A program made the position numbers and the translations under genes. A stretch of 25,047 bases of DNA from assembly GCA_002424495.1 (NCBI GenBank), contig DIKH01000303.1:1-25047 (forward strand), read 5' to 3'. Positions 7,652 to 15,758 of this stretch are shown here, piece by piece. Below the pieces are notes generated by a model. That model was not told the origin of the DNA. It did no database searches and saw only the letters and a list, made by a program, of their open reading frames with translations. Positions within the stretch are counted from its first letter, which is position 1. Each line of letters begins with the position of its first letter. The DNA is from Desulfobacteraceae bacterium UBA5623 (GTDB lineage Bacteria > Desulfobacterota > DSM-4660 > Desulfatiglandales > Desulfatiglandaceae).

Positions 7652-8569
7652 TCAGCTTCGCGGGTGTGTCTTATCATAAACCTCCATGAGCCTGTCAAGA
7701 CTTACGTGGGTATACTTCTGGGTTGTGGAGAGGTTCTTATGGCCCAAAAGCTCCTGCACGGAGCGTAGGTCGGCCCCCCCGTCCAGCAGGTGCGTGGCGA
7801 AACTGTGCCTCATGGAATGAGGGCTGATTTCCGGTGACAGGCCGCTTTCCACTGCATATCGCTTGATAATTCTTCCAATGCTGCGCGCACTCAGGCGTTG
7901 AGCGCGGAAGTTGATAAAAAGCGGCCCATCCGAGAGATGGGCCGCAGCCTTTTTTCTGATTTCCCGTGTAGCTTCCAGGTAACGGTTCACGGCCTTTATG
8001 GCCTTGCGGCCAATCGGCACCATCCTCTCCTTGTCTCCTTTTCCTATAACCCTTACCAGACGTTCATCAAAGTCTATGCTGTCAAGATTCAGCGCCTCGA
8101 CCTCGCTTGCACGGATGCCGCATGAATAAAGCACCTCCAGGATAGCCAGATCCCTGATATCAAGAGGCGTTGTCTTGCCAGGCTTATTAATGAGCCTGAA
8201 TACGTCATCCACCGTAAGATGGGCCGGCAGATATTTTTCCAGCTTGGGTGTGGCAATATCAGCCGCAGGATTCCCCTCGCACAGGCCTCTTTTTTCCAGA
8301 AAAAGGAAAAAGGATCGGACAGCGGAAAATTTGCGGGCAATGGAGGATCTGGCCATCTTTCCATAAAGGCTCCCCAGATACTCTCTGATGACCAAGGGTC
8401 TTATTTTCTGCAATTGATGATCATCGGCTTCGGCAAGGCCCTTGTCACCAAAAAGGAAGTCCAAAAATTGCATGAGATCAGTGTGATAATTTCTGATGGT
8501 GTGTCTGGAATACCCCCTCTGGTCCCTTAGATATTCTACAAAGGCATCAATTAGTGCATAAAGCGACAA
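7652..8569 (-). CDS. xerC: Site-specific tyrosine recombinase XerC/XerD type
   Basis: A 305-residue tyrosine recombinase, the usual length for Xer proteins that resolve chromosome dimers at dif. An N-terminal core-binding domain (about 1-100) precedes the catalytic domain. Catalytic residues are all visible: Arg153 in CGIRASE, Lys177 in VIGKGDKER, His251 and Arg254 in HSMRHSFATH, His277 in LLGHKNL, and the nucleophile Tyr286 in TTQKYTHV. The start appears to be TTG at 8567-8569, with a weak ribosome site; no in-frame ATG exists before residue 33. It is the first gene of the leftward run and sits ahead of hslV, an arrangement common in this and other phyla. Calling it XerC rather than XerD rests on that context. 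Confidence 0.93.
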   Translation of the reverse strand: MSLYALIDAFVEYLRDQRGYSRHTIRNYHTDLMQFLDFLFGDKGLAEADDHQLQKIRPLVIREYLGSLYGKMARSSIARKFSAVRSFFLFLEKRGLCEGNPAADIATPKLEKYLPAHLTVDDVFRLINKPGKTTPLDIRDLAILEVLYSCGIRASEVEALNLDSIDFDERLVRVIGKGDKERMVPIGRKAIKAVNRYLEATREIRKKAAAHLSDGPLFINFRAQRLSARSIGRIIKRYAVESGLSPEISPHSMRHSFATHLLDGGADLRSVQELLGHKNLSTTQKYTHVSLDRLMEVYDKTHPRS

Positions 8570-8879
8570 GGTAAATCCGCCATTCTCCCTGGGGTGGTTT
8601 GTTCACAATATAAGGTGACGGACCCCATCTCCTCTTGGAGTTGGTGCCGACCCGAAAAACGATAACGTTAAACACTTTTATCTGAATTGGCAATTAAAAA
8701 ATATGGCCGTATATTCTTGTCTTGACTTTGATTTATGTGTTGATGTAATTTTATTTTTTTCCGTGGGCCTAACACACCTTTATTCCACAACATTAGCCTG
8801 GGGGAGAAGGCTTTTGCCCCCAATATATTGAGAACAGGCGTGTAAGATATTCCAATTTGAGCATTAAGGGGTATAAAGT
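8570..8879. other. Divergent control region between xerC and the EF-G-like gene
   Basis: These 310 bases hold no convincing gene. They must contain promoters for both directions. On the plus strand TTGACT (8722-8727) with TAATTT 18 bases on (8746-8751) is the best, still weak, promoter match, about 130 bases ahead of the EF-G-like start. Two hairpins are visible: CCATCTCC/GGAGTTGG around a TCTT loop (8625-8644, one mismatch) and TGGGGG/CCCCCA (8799-8822). The ribosome site TAAGGGG lies about 9 bases before the start codon at 8880. Confidence 0.5.
8799..8822 (+). promoter_or_regulatory. Hairpin in the leader of the EF-G-like gene
   Basis: A perfect six-base inverted repeat, TGGGGG and CCCCCA, encloses twelve bases in which AGAA and TTTT can extend the stem (one G-U pair) around a GGC loop. 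No run of T follows, so it is not a standard terminator. It sits between the candidate promoter and the start codon, where it could be a leader element or an operator. Confidence 0.35.
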
Positions 8880-10958
8880 ATGGCAAAAAAAACTGAACTA
8901 TTGAAAAATGTGGCCCTCATAGCGCATGGGGGTTCGGGCAAGACTTCTTTGGCCGAAGCTATCCTGTTTAGTGGAAAGGCCACAACCAGGCTTGGCAAGG
9001 TGGACGACGGCACGTCTAATTTTGATTATGAACCAGAGGAAATAAAAAGAAGCATTACAATCAGCACCTCGTTTCACCACTGTATGTGGAAGAAATCCAC
9101 CATTAATATTATTGACACACCAGGGGATGATAATTTTCTTTCTGACACAAGGGCATCACTGCAGGCCGCTGATGGTGTGGTGGTATTGATTGATGCAACC
9201 GCAGGCGTAAAGGTTGGGACAGAAAAGGTCTGGAGATTTGCAGAAGAGCAGAATCTTCCAAAGGCGGTATTCGTCAACAAGATGGACAGGGAAAGGGCGG
9301 ACTTTTTCAAGGTGATAGAAGAGGTGGCCCGAACTTTTGATGTCAAGATTACCCCTCTGTTTCTCCCCATTGGGGCCGAGGATAACTTTGCGGGGATAGT
9401 GGATCTGGTAAAAATGAAGGCCTGCCTTTACAGGAAAGACGCCAGCGGCGAGTTTGAAACTGCGGATATCCCGCCTGAAATGGAGGATGATGTAAGCCAA
9501 TGGCATGAAAAGATGATCGAAAACGTCGTTGAGGTCAACGACGAGTTGATGGAAAAGTATCTTGAAGGACAGGAACTCTCCGCCAGGGAGATTGAAGAAA
9601 CACTTATTCAGGGAATCAAGACTGGGGCTGTTATCCCCGTTGTCTGCGGGTCCGCCACACAATGCACGGGGGTCCCCCAATTAATGGATCTGATTGTCCA
9701 GGCCTTTCCTTCCCCGTCTGACAGAACAATCAAAAAGGGTGTCAAGCCAGGCAGTGATGAAGAAATCGAGATCCCTGCTGAGGCTGACGCGCCTTTTTCC
9801 GCCCTTGTTTTCAAGACCGTTGCAGATCCCTTTGCAGGGAGGCTGACCATATTAAGGATCTTTTCCGGCACCCTGAAATCAGACTCCACAGTCTATAACC
9901 CCAATAAAGAGGTCAAAGAAAAATTCGGCCAGTTGTTTGTCCTGGAAGGGAAAAAACAGCAGTCGGTAGAGGAGGCTGGCCCAGGGGAGATTGTTGCCAT
10001 ACCAAAGCTTAAGGAGACAACCACCGGTGACACCCTGTGTTCAGAAGCTGCGCCGATAGTCTATAAACCGGTTGATGCTCTTCCCCCGGTCATATCCTAT
10101 GCTGTTGAGGCCAAGGTCAAGGGCAGTGAGGACAAGATCTTTTCCTCTCTTTCAAAACTCCTTGAAGAGGACCCCACGCTGAGGCTTGAAAGAGATCAGA
10201 CCACATCGGATACTGTTTTGTCAGGGACGGGGCAGATACACCTGGAGGCCATTTGCGAAAAACTTAACAGGAAATTCGGTATTGAGGTCATTCTAAAGCC
10301 TGTCAAGGTTCCTTATAGAGAGACCATTAAAAAGGCTGTCAAAGCTGTGGTCTATCGTCACAAAAAACAGTCGGGTGGCCGCGGCCAATTCGCTGAGGTC
10401 CATTTTGATGTTTTTCCCATGGAAAGGGGGAAGGGCTTTGAGTTTCATGAGGATCTCACCGGCATGAATGTACCCAGAAATTTTGTCCCCGCCGTTGAAA
10501 AGGGTCTTGTTGAGGCGCTGCCAAAGGGCATCGTTGCTGGATATCCTGTTGTTGACCTGAAGGTGCGTTTCTATGACGGCAAGTCTCATGAGGTTGACTC
10601 CTCTGAAATGGCCTTTAAGATAGCAGCGATCATGTGCCTGAAGAAGGCCTTCCAGGATGCCAGCCCCATTTTGCTCGAACCCATTATGAAGATGGAGATT
10701 ACTGTCCCTGACGATGTGATGGGTGATGTAATGGGTGACTTGAACGGCCGGAGGGGAAAGGTGGTGGGCATGGACGCCCAGGGTAAGTACCAGGTGATCA
10801 AGGCCGAGGCCCCGATGTCAGAGGTACTTCGCTATGCCTTGGATCTCAACTCAATTTCCGGTGGCCGTGGTACTTTCAGGATGGAGCGTTCCCATTACGA
10901 AGAGTTGCCTGCACAATTTGCGGAAAAGGTGATTGCGGCTGCCCAGGAAAAGGAATAG
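8880..10958 (+). CDS. Elongation factor G-like GTPase (second-type EF-G)
   Basis: A 692-residue protein with the full five-domain EF-G layout: GTPase domain to about residue 280, domain II, and domains III-V to the end. The P-loop reads AHGGSGKTS (15-23) instead of the AHIDAGKTT of canonical EF-G. G3 reads DTPGDDNF (79-86) instead of DTPGHVDF, so the histidine that positions the hydrolytic water is replaced by Asp83. G4 is a normal NKMD (133-136). These features mark the EF-G-like paralogue group rather than the fusA of the str operon. Related EF-G-2 proteins bind ribosomes and GTP, but their role is unsettled. It has a good ribosome site and is followed 7 bases later by mogA. Confidence 0.92.
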   Translation: MAKKTELLKNVALIAHGGSGKTSLAEAILFSGKATTRLGKVDDGTSNFDYEPEEIKRSITISTSFHHCMWKKSTINIIDTPGDDNFLSDTRASLQAADGVVVLIDATAGVKVGTEKVWRFAEEQNLPKAVFVNKMDRERADFFKVIEEVARTFDVKITPLFLPIGAEDNFAGIVDLVKMKACLYRKDASGEFETADIPPEMEDDVSQWHEKMIENVVEVNDELMEKYLEGQELSAREIEETLIQGIKTGAVIPVVCGSATQCTGVPQLMDLIVQAFPSPSDRTIKKGVKPGSDEEIEIPAEADAPFSALVFKTVADPFAGRLTILRIFSGTLKSDSTVYNPNKEVKEKFGQLFVLEGKKQQSVEEAGPGEIVAIPKLKETTTGDTLCSEAAPIVYKPVDALPPVISYAVEAKVKGSEDKIFSSLSKLLEEDPTLRLERDQTTSDTVLSGTGQIHLEAICEKLNRKFGIEVILKPVKVPYRETIKKAVKAVVYRHKKQSGGRGQFAEVHFDVFPMERGKGFEFHEDLTGMNVPRNFVPAVEKGLVEALPKGIVAGYPVVDLKVRFYDGKSHEVDSSEMAFKIAAIMCLKKAFQDASPILLEPIMKMEITVPDDVMGDVMGDLNGRRGKVVGMDAQGKYQVIKAEAPMSEVLRYALDLNSISGGRGTFRMERSHYEELPAQFAEKVIAAAQEKE

Positions 10959-10965
10959 ACCCTAG

Positions 10966-11466
10966 ATGATCCAGGCGCAGTTCCAGGCAGGAGTCCTTAC
11001 GATCAGTGATAAAGGGTCTCAGGGCCTTAGAAAGGATGACAGCGGCGAGGTTGTCGCCGGCATGCTTTTGGAGCAGGGATTCAGTGTAATTAAAAGGGAG
11101 ATCATCCCTGATGACCGCAAGCAGATCTCTGACACACTTGTCAGGTGGGTGGATAATGAAGGGCTGGCTCTTATTGTTACTTCCGGCGGAACTGGTCTCA
11201 GTCCCACCGATGTCACCCCTCAGGCCATGGAACAGGTCATTGACTATCAGGTCCCTGGAATGGCAGAGGCCATGCGTGCCGAGAGTCTTAAAAAAACGCC
11301 CCACGCGATGATATCCAGGGCCATGGTTGGGGTCAGAAAAACATGCCTTATAATAAACCTCCCTGGCAGCCCTAAGGGCGCCAGGGAAAACCTTTCTGCT
11401 GTATTGCCCGCCTTGAATCATGCGCTTTCAAAACTGACAGGGGATATGTCTGACTGTGCAGTGTAA
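10966..11466 (+). CDS. mog: MogA/MoaB-type molybdopterin adenylyltransferase
   Basis: A 166-residue protein of the MoaB/MogA fold, which activates molybdopterin with ATP before metal insertion in molybdenum or tungsten cofactor synthesis. It opens with the AGVLTISDKGSQG strand-loop and carries TSGGTGLSPTDVTP (72-85), the nucleotide and pterin-binding loop with its conserved Asp82, and NLPGSPKGARE (from 131). Length is normal for a single-domain member. It starts 7 bases after the EF-G-like gene and is probably co-transcribed, though the pairing has no obvious logic. Choosing between MogA and MoaB needs a phylogeny. It ends 23 bases from the convergent prmC, with only a GTAAATTTAC palindrome at 11463-11472 in between. 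Confidence 0.9.
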   Translation: MIQAQFQAGVLTISDKGSQGLRKDDSGEVVAGMLLEQGFSVIKREIIPDDRKQISDTLVRWVDNEGLALIVTSGGTGLSPTDVTPQAMEQVIDYQVPGMAEAMRAESLKKTPHAMISRAMVGVRKTCLIINLPGSPKGARENLSAVLPALNHALSKLTGDMSDCAV

Positions 11467-11489
11467 ATTTACGCCAGTTTGGAAAATAA

Positions 11490-12389
11490 TTAAACCGTTA
11501 CTCTCCTGGCTCGGACAACCCTGTACCTTCGGCTGTAATCCATGATCCTCGCGTTTTCGGCAAACGCCTTAATTGAGCCTATCAATTCAAGGGCCTTTTC
11601 TGTCTGATCGGGTGCCATTTCCACCAGAAGCCATCCGCCCTGGCTCAGGAAACCCGGGCTTTCCTCTATCACATTTTTTATGTAATAAAATCCGTCTTCA
11701 TGACCGTCTAATGCCTGCCTGGGTTCGTGATCGCGGACCTCAGGAGGAAGGGCATTGTATTGCCCGGCGCTTACATAAGGGGGGTTGGAAACGATAAAAT
11801 CAAAGGCGATGCCATGTCCCACAAATGGCTGAAAGAGATCACCCTGCCTGAAGTCAATCCTGTCAGATACCACATGTTTTTGCGCATTTAGCCGGGCCAC
11901 CTCAATGGCCCCTTCGGATATGTCAGTCGCCCAGATACAGGCATCTTGAATCTCTTTTGCCAGTGAAATGGCCAGCGCCCCTGAGCCTGTTCCCAGGTCT
12001 AAGATCCTGGGGCTATGCTTAAGAGCAGCCTTATTGCAGATATCAATGGTCTGTTCCACCAGCAGTTCAGTTTCCGGCCTGGGTATAAGTACTTTTTTAT
12101 TAACATAAAAGTCCAGTGACCAGAACTCCTGTATCCCGGTTATATATTCCAATGGCTCTCTGTTAATTCGCCGCCTGATCAGTTCGCGATAGGCCGAAAC
12201 CTCGGAATCGTTTAAAGGCCGGTCAATGTCAAGGTAAAGATCTATGCGTTTGATGTTGAGGCAGTGGGACAGGAGTATCTCAGATGTCAGGCGGTGGGCG
12301 TCTATCTTTTTTTTTTGCAGGTAATCTGTGGCAACCTTTAACAGCTCTCTTATAGTCCAGGGATTGGGTTGCACTGCTAGGGACTCCAA
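11490..12389 (-). CDS. prmC: Release factor glutamine methyltransferase
   Basis: It methylates the glutamine of the GGQ motif in release factors, using S-adenosylmethionine, and so tunes peptide release. The 299-residue protein has a helical N-terminal domain (about 1-95) and a Rossmann methyltransferase domain. Motif I is LDLGTGSGALA (130-140), and the glutamine-binding NPPY is at 202-205 in FIVSNPPYVS. IPRPETELLVE (from 102) is also typical. It begins 21 bases after prfA, its substrate's gene, which is the usual pairing. The length is slightly above the E. coli protein (277), mostly through the N-terminus. Confidence 0.95.
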   Translation of the reverse strand: MESLAVQPNPWTIRELLKVATDYLQKKKIDAHRLTSEILLSHCLNIKRIDLYLDIDRPLNDSEVSAYRELIRRRINREPLEYITGIQEFWSLDFYVNKKVLIPRPETELLVEQTIDICNKAALKHSPRILDLGTGSGALAISLAKEIQDACIWATDISEGAIEVARLNAQKHVVSDRIDFRQGDLFQPFVGHGIAFDFIVSNPPYVSAGQYNALPPEVRDHEPRQALDGHEDGFYYIKNVIEESPGFLSQGGWLLVEMAPDQTEKALELIGSIKAFAENARIMDYSRRYRVVRARRVTV

Positions 12390-12410
12390 AAATGCTAATA
12401 TACTATTCCC

Positions 12411-13481
12411 TTAGTTACCCGTGCTTTTTTTGAGCACTTCTGTCTGAAAATGGGTGATAAGCGGGTCAATGAGCACATCCAGATTGCCCAGGAGTATAGC
12501 TTCCAACTTATAGAGTGTCAGCCCTATCCTGTGGTCCGTGACCCTGCTTTGAGGGTAGTTATATGTTCGGATCCTTTCACTTCTATCGCCAGAGCCGACC
12601 ATGATCTTACGTTCCTCTGAAATCTTTGAATGCTGTTCTGCCTGCTGCATGTCAAGAAGTCTGGATCTTAACACCTTCATGGCCTTGGCCTTGTTCTTGT
12701 GCTGGGATTTCTGGTCCTGGCAGGAGACAACGAGCCCTGAAGGAAGATGTGTCAACCTGACTGCCGAGTCGGTCTTGTTTACATGCTGGCCTCCCGGGCC
12801 TGATGATCTGTATACATCAATACGGATGTCGTCTGGATTGATTTCGACATCAATCTCTTCGGCCTCGGGAAGTACGGCCACCGTTACTGCAGATGTGTGT
12901 ATCCTTCCCTGCGCCTCTGTCTCCGGGACGCGCTGGACCCTGTGGACCCCGCTTTCGTATTTGAGCCTGCTGTAGACCATCTGACCTTCAACCAATATAA
13001 TGACCTCTTTGAACCCTCCTATGCCGGTGATGCTCTGGCTAAGGATTTCTGCCTTCCACCCTCTCAGTTCAGCATATCTGCAATACATCTTGAACAGGTC
13101 TGCGGCAAAGAGAGCTGCCTCTTCCCCGCCAGTTCCCGCCCTGATCTCCAGAAGAGTATTCTTTTCATCGTTCGGGTCTTTGGGAAGCAATAGGATTTTT
13201 AGGTCTTTTTCGAGCTCAAGCAATTCTAATGTCAGGGTTTCAATTTCTTCCCTGACCATTTTTCTTATCTCTCCATCTGGATCGGAAAGGAGAGTCCTGT
13301 TGCCCTGGATTTCCGCCTCAATGGCCTGATATCTTCTGAATGCTGTTATGATGGGCATCAACTGGCTGTGTTCCTTGGCCACCTTTTGGTAGGCCCTTTG
13401 ATCATGGATCAGCTCAGGACTGGCAAGCTTGAGTTCAAACTCATCATAGCGTTGTTCAATTTCTTTGATCTTACCAAACAT
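12411..13481 (-). CDS. prfA: Peptide chain release factor 1
   Basis: A 356-residue class 1 release factor that reads UAA and UAG and triggers peptide release on the ribosome. The tripeptide that marks RF1 is present as PET (186-188, a PxT form), just before QGRIHTSAVTVAVLP; RF2 would have SPF. The catalytic GGQ is at 230-232 in RSSGPGGQHVNKTDS, the site methylated by the product of the adjacent prmC. The gene follows rpmE with a 253-base gap in which no convincing gene is seen. Only a bulged eight-pair hairpin (13517-13537), without a T run, stands out there. Confidence 0.96.
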   Translation of the reverse strand: MFGKIKEIEQRYDEFELKLASPELIHDQRAYQKVAKEHSQLMPIITAFRRYQAIEAEIQGNRTLLSDPDGEIRKMVREEIETLTLELLELEKDLKILLLPKDPNDEKNTLLEIRAGTGGEEAALFAADLFKMYCRYAELRGWKAEILSQSITGIGGFKEVIILVEGQMVYSRLKYESGVHRVQRVPETEAQGRIHTSAVTVAVLPEAEEIDVEINPDDIRIDVYRSSGPGGQHVNKTDSAVRLTHLPSGLVVSCQDQKSQHKNKAKAMKVLRSRLLDMQQAEQHSKISEERKIMVGSGDRSERIRTYNYPQSRVTDHRIGLTLYKLEAILLGNLDVLIDPLITHFQTEVLKKSTGN

Positions 13482-13734
13482 TAGTCCAAACCTTGTTTTC
13501 TGTGGTTCGGGTAAGGCGGTTATTCCTTAATAAACCGAATGGTTCTGCCATGACGGTCAACAGAAGGGGGACATCCAATATCAGACATGCCTGCCTGTGA
13601 TTCCCATGTGCGGAAGATAGAAACAACGTTCGCAAAGAGGCCGGAGGGTGGGGATTAGCAAGTCTTAACCAACATTCCATGCAGGAGATCACGCGCCAGC
13701 GGCTGAAATGATGAGGTTGTTCTCACGACTCCAA

Positions 13735-13956
13735 TCAGTTGCCATTGCCTTCTTCATTGAATTTGGCATATTTCTTTCTGAAACGCTCCACCCTGCCTGC
13801 TGAATCAACAAGCTTTTGTTTGCCTGTAAAGAAGGGGTGGCACTTTGAACATATTTCAACGCTTATCTCCTTAACCGTGGACCCTGACTCAAATTCGTTG
13901 CCACAGGCGCAACGCACGATTGTCTTGTGATATTCCGGATGGATACCCTGTTTCAT
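13735..13956 (-). CDS. rpmE: Large ribosomal subunit protein bL31, zinc-binding form
   Basis: A 73-residue protein starting MKQGIHPEYHKT, typical of bL31. Cys16 and Cys18 (CACG) with Cys36 and Cys39 (EICSKCHPF) form the zinc site, so this is the zinc-containing C+ form rather than the zinc-free paralogue. HPFFTGKQK and VERFRKKYAKF complete the family pattern. It lies 78 bases downstream of rho, the same order found in many bacteria, and ahead of prfA. Confidence 0.97.
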   Translation of the reverse strand: MKQGIHPEYHKTIVRCACGNEFESGSTVKEISVEICSKCHPFFTGKQKLVDSAGRVERFRKKYAKFNEEGNGN

Positions 13957-14034
13957 TATATTGTCTTCTCCTTCAATAAATTGAGCTTTTTTATAAGCAT
14001 CAAATCCCTCGGTAGCAAACGCCTTGATGTCTGT

Positions 14035-15282
14035 TTACCCGCTCATGGAATTTAAGAAACTTTTATTATCCTTTGTTCCTCTGATTTTTTCAAGCAAAAA
14101 TTCCATGCTGTCAACCGGCGTGAGGGCAGCCAGAAGTTTCCTTAATATCCATATGCGGTTCAGGTCCTCTTGATTGAGCAGGAGTTCCTCTTTCCTTGTG
14201 CCTGACATATTGATGTCCATGGATGGGAACACCCTCCTGTCGCTGAGTTTCCTGTCCAGATGGATTTCCATGTTGCCGGTCCCTTTAAACTCCTCAAATA
14301 TGACCTCGTCCATCCTGCTTCCAGTATCAACAAGGGCTGTTGCAATTATAGTCAGGCTTCCACCTTCCTCGATATTTCTTGCAGCGCCGAAAAAGCGTTT
14401 AGGCTTGTGAAGGGCGTTTGAATCCACACCACCGGAGAGGATCTTTCCGCTGGGGGGGACAACGGTGTTATAGGCCCGGGCCAGCCTGGTGATGCTGTCC
14501 AGCAGTATGAGGACATCTCTTTTGTGTTCAACCAGCCTCTTTGCCTTTTCTATTACCATTTCCGCTACTTGAACATGCCGTTGTGGTGGTTCGTCAAATG
14601 TTGAGCTTATAACCTCTGCATCAACAGATCTGGACATGTCTGTCACTTCCTCAGGTCTTTCATCTATTAAGAGTACGATCTTGTGAATGCTCTTGTCATT
14701 GGCTGTAACGCTATTGGCGATATTCTGCAGCAGCATCGTCTTGCCGGTCCTTGGAGGGGCAACGATTAAGCCTCGCTGGCCTTTACCGATTGGCGTCATC
14801 AGGTCCATGATCCTTGTGGAATAATTGTCATGGGTTGTTTCAAGATTGATCCGTTGTTGAGGATAAAGAGGGGTCAGATTGTCAAAGAGGATTTTCTCTC
14901 TTGCAATCTCAGGGTCTTCCATATTTACCTTTTCAACCTTAAGGAGCGCGAAATATCTCTCTGATGACTTGGGAGGCCTGATTTGTCCTGAAATAGTGTC
15001 GCCTGTCCGCAGATTAAAACGACGGATCTGGGATGGTGAGATATAGATATCATCAGGGCCCGGAAGGTAATTCGCGTCAGGCGCCCTGAGAAAGCCGAAG
15101 CCGTCCGGCAAGATCTCCAGGACACCTTCGCCATATATCAGGCCATTTCTTTCCGAATGTGCCTGCAAGAGGGCGAATATCAGATCTTGTTTACGCATAC
15201 CAGAGGCGCCGTCAATATGGAACTCTTTCGCCATTTCGGTTAGCTCATTGATTTTTTTCTGTTTAAGCTCCACAAGATTCAT
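14035..15282 (-). CDS. rho: Transcription termination factor Rho
   Basis: A 415-residue hexameric RNA helicase that ends transcription; E. coli Rho has 419. It has an N-terminal helical Rho-N domain (1-45), an RNA-binding cold-shock-like domain with GFGFLRAPD (61-69), Walker A APPRTGKT (175-182), LIDERPEEVTDM, the Q-loop region, and the C-terminal GTGNMEIHLDRKLSDRRVFP and DINMSGTRKEELL stretches. Bicyclomycin-contact and catalytic residues look intact. An unusually long gap (476 bases) lies upstream, with a terminator in the same direction, so attenuation and Rho self-control are likely. rpmE follows after 78 bases. Confidence 0.97.
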   Translation of the reverse strand: MNLVELKQKKINELTEMAKEFHIDGASGMRKQDLIFALLQAHSERNGLIYGEGVLEILPDGFGFLRAPDANYLPGPDDIYISPSQIRRFNLRTGDTISGQIRPPKSSERYFALLKVEKVNMEDPEIAREKILFDNLTPLYPQQRINLETTHDNYSTRIMDLMTPIGKGQRGLIVAPPRTGKTMLLQNIANSVTANDKSIHKIVLLIDERPEEVTDMSRSVDAEVISSTFDEPPQRHVQVAEMVIEKAKRLVEHKRDVLILLDSITRLARAYNTVVPPSGKILSGGVDSNALHKPKRFFGAARNIEEGGSLTIIATALVDTGSRMDEVIFEEFKGTGNMEIHLDRKLSDRRVFPSMDINMSGTRKEELLLNQEDLNRIWILRKLLAALTPVDSMEFLLEKIRGTKDNKSFLNSMSG

Positions 15283-15758
15283 AAATAATCTCCGTACTGA
15301 TTAGGATTAATAAAAAACATTTAGGAAGGGCTATTGGATATTGTGTTGCATATCAATCGAGTTTTTATCCTGACATCAGGGGCACTTGAGTTTTTCTGAT
15401 ATGTATGGCCACATATATTTTTGTGGGATTCTCGGACAGCCTCATAGCGTACTTAAAAAAAGGCAGGCTCAATATCTTGAAGTCGGCAACCTTTTGCCTG
15501 CCCGGCTAGGCCTATAGTCTCAGTATATCCAAGATGTTGGTAATACCACAGAAGGAAACTTCTTCTACCTTGAGTCCCGTTCAGACGGAAAAAATCTTTA
15601 AAAGATTTCCAAGGTTGATGGGCATTAATTAGGGAATCGTTTGGACATCCAGACTAAAACGAAGCCTCCAAGGGCAGGATCTTTAAATACTTTTCAAGTA
15701 TAGTATCTTTTTTGTAAGTGTCAAGCTATTTGTGCGTTTTTTCCACAGCACCTATGCT
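15283..15758 (-). other. Long leader/intergenic region between yihY and rho
   Basis: These 476 bases hold no convincing gene. Reading toward rho, one meets an AT-rich inverted repeat (15587-15610, GGAAA...TTTCC arms around AAATCTTT/AAAGATTT), then a strong U-tract terminator with a competing hairpin (15455-15502), then about 170 bases to the rho start that include a small CCTG/CAGG palindrome near 15370-15381. No clear -35/-10 pair for rho was found in the last 170 bases, which leaves open whether rho is transcribed through the terminator. Confidence 0.55.
15455..15502 (-). terminator. Rho-independent terminator with an overlapping alternative hairpin
   Basis: On the minus strand, GGCAGGC (15496-15502) pairs with GCCTGCC (15462-15468), followed by seven T (15455-15461). 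Next to the closing stem, TCAA and TTGA pair around GATA (15469-15480). A second hairpin, GGCAA-AAGG-TTGCC (15485-15498), uses the same bases as part of the first arm, so the two folds exclude each other. That is the plan of an attenuator. It lies 172 bases before rho and 257 bases after yihY, so it may instead simply end the yihY transcript. Confidence 0.65.

Noticed and set aside
13471..13692. Minus-strand open frame of 73 codons between rpmE and prfA
   Set aside because: It overlaps the prfA start, has no clear ribosome site, and its composition (many Leu, Arg and Trp without pattern) matches no family I know.
15587..15610. AT-rich inverted repeat as a terminator for yihY
   Set aside because: The stem has almost no G-C pairs beyond its ends and would be weak; the GGCAGGC/GCCTGCC hairpin with seven T further on is the far better candidate.
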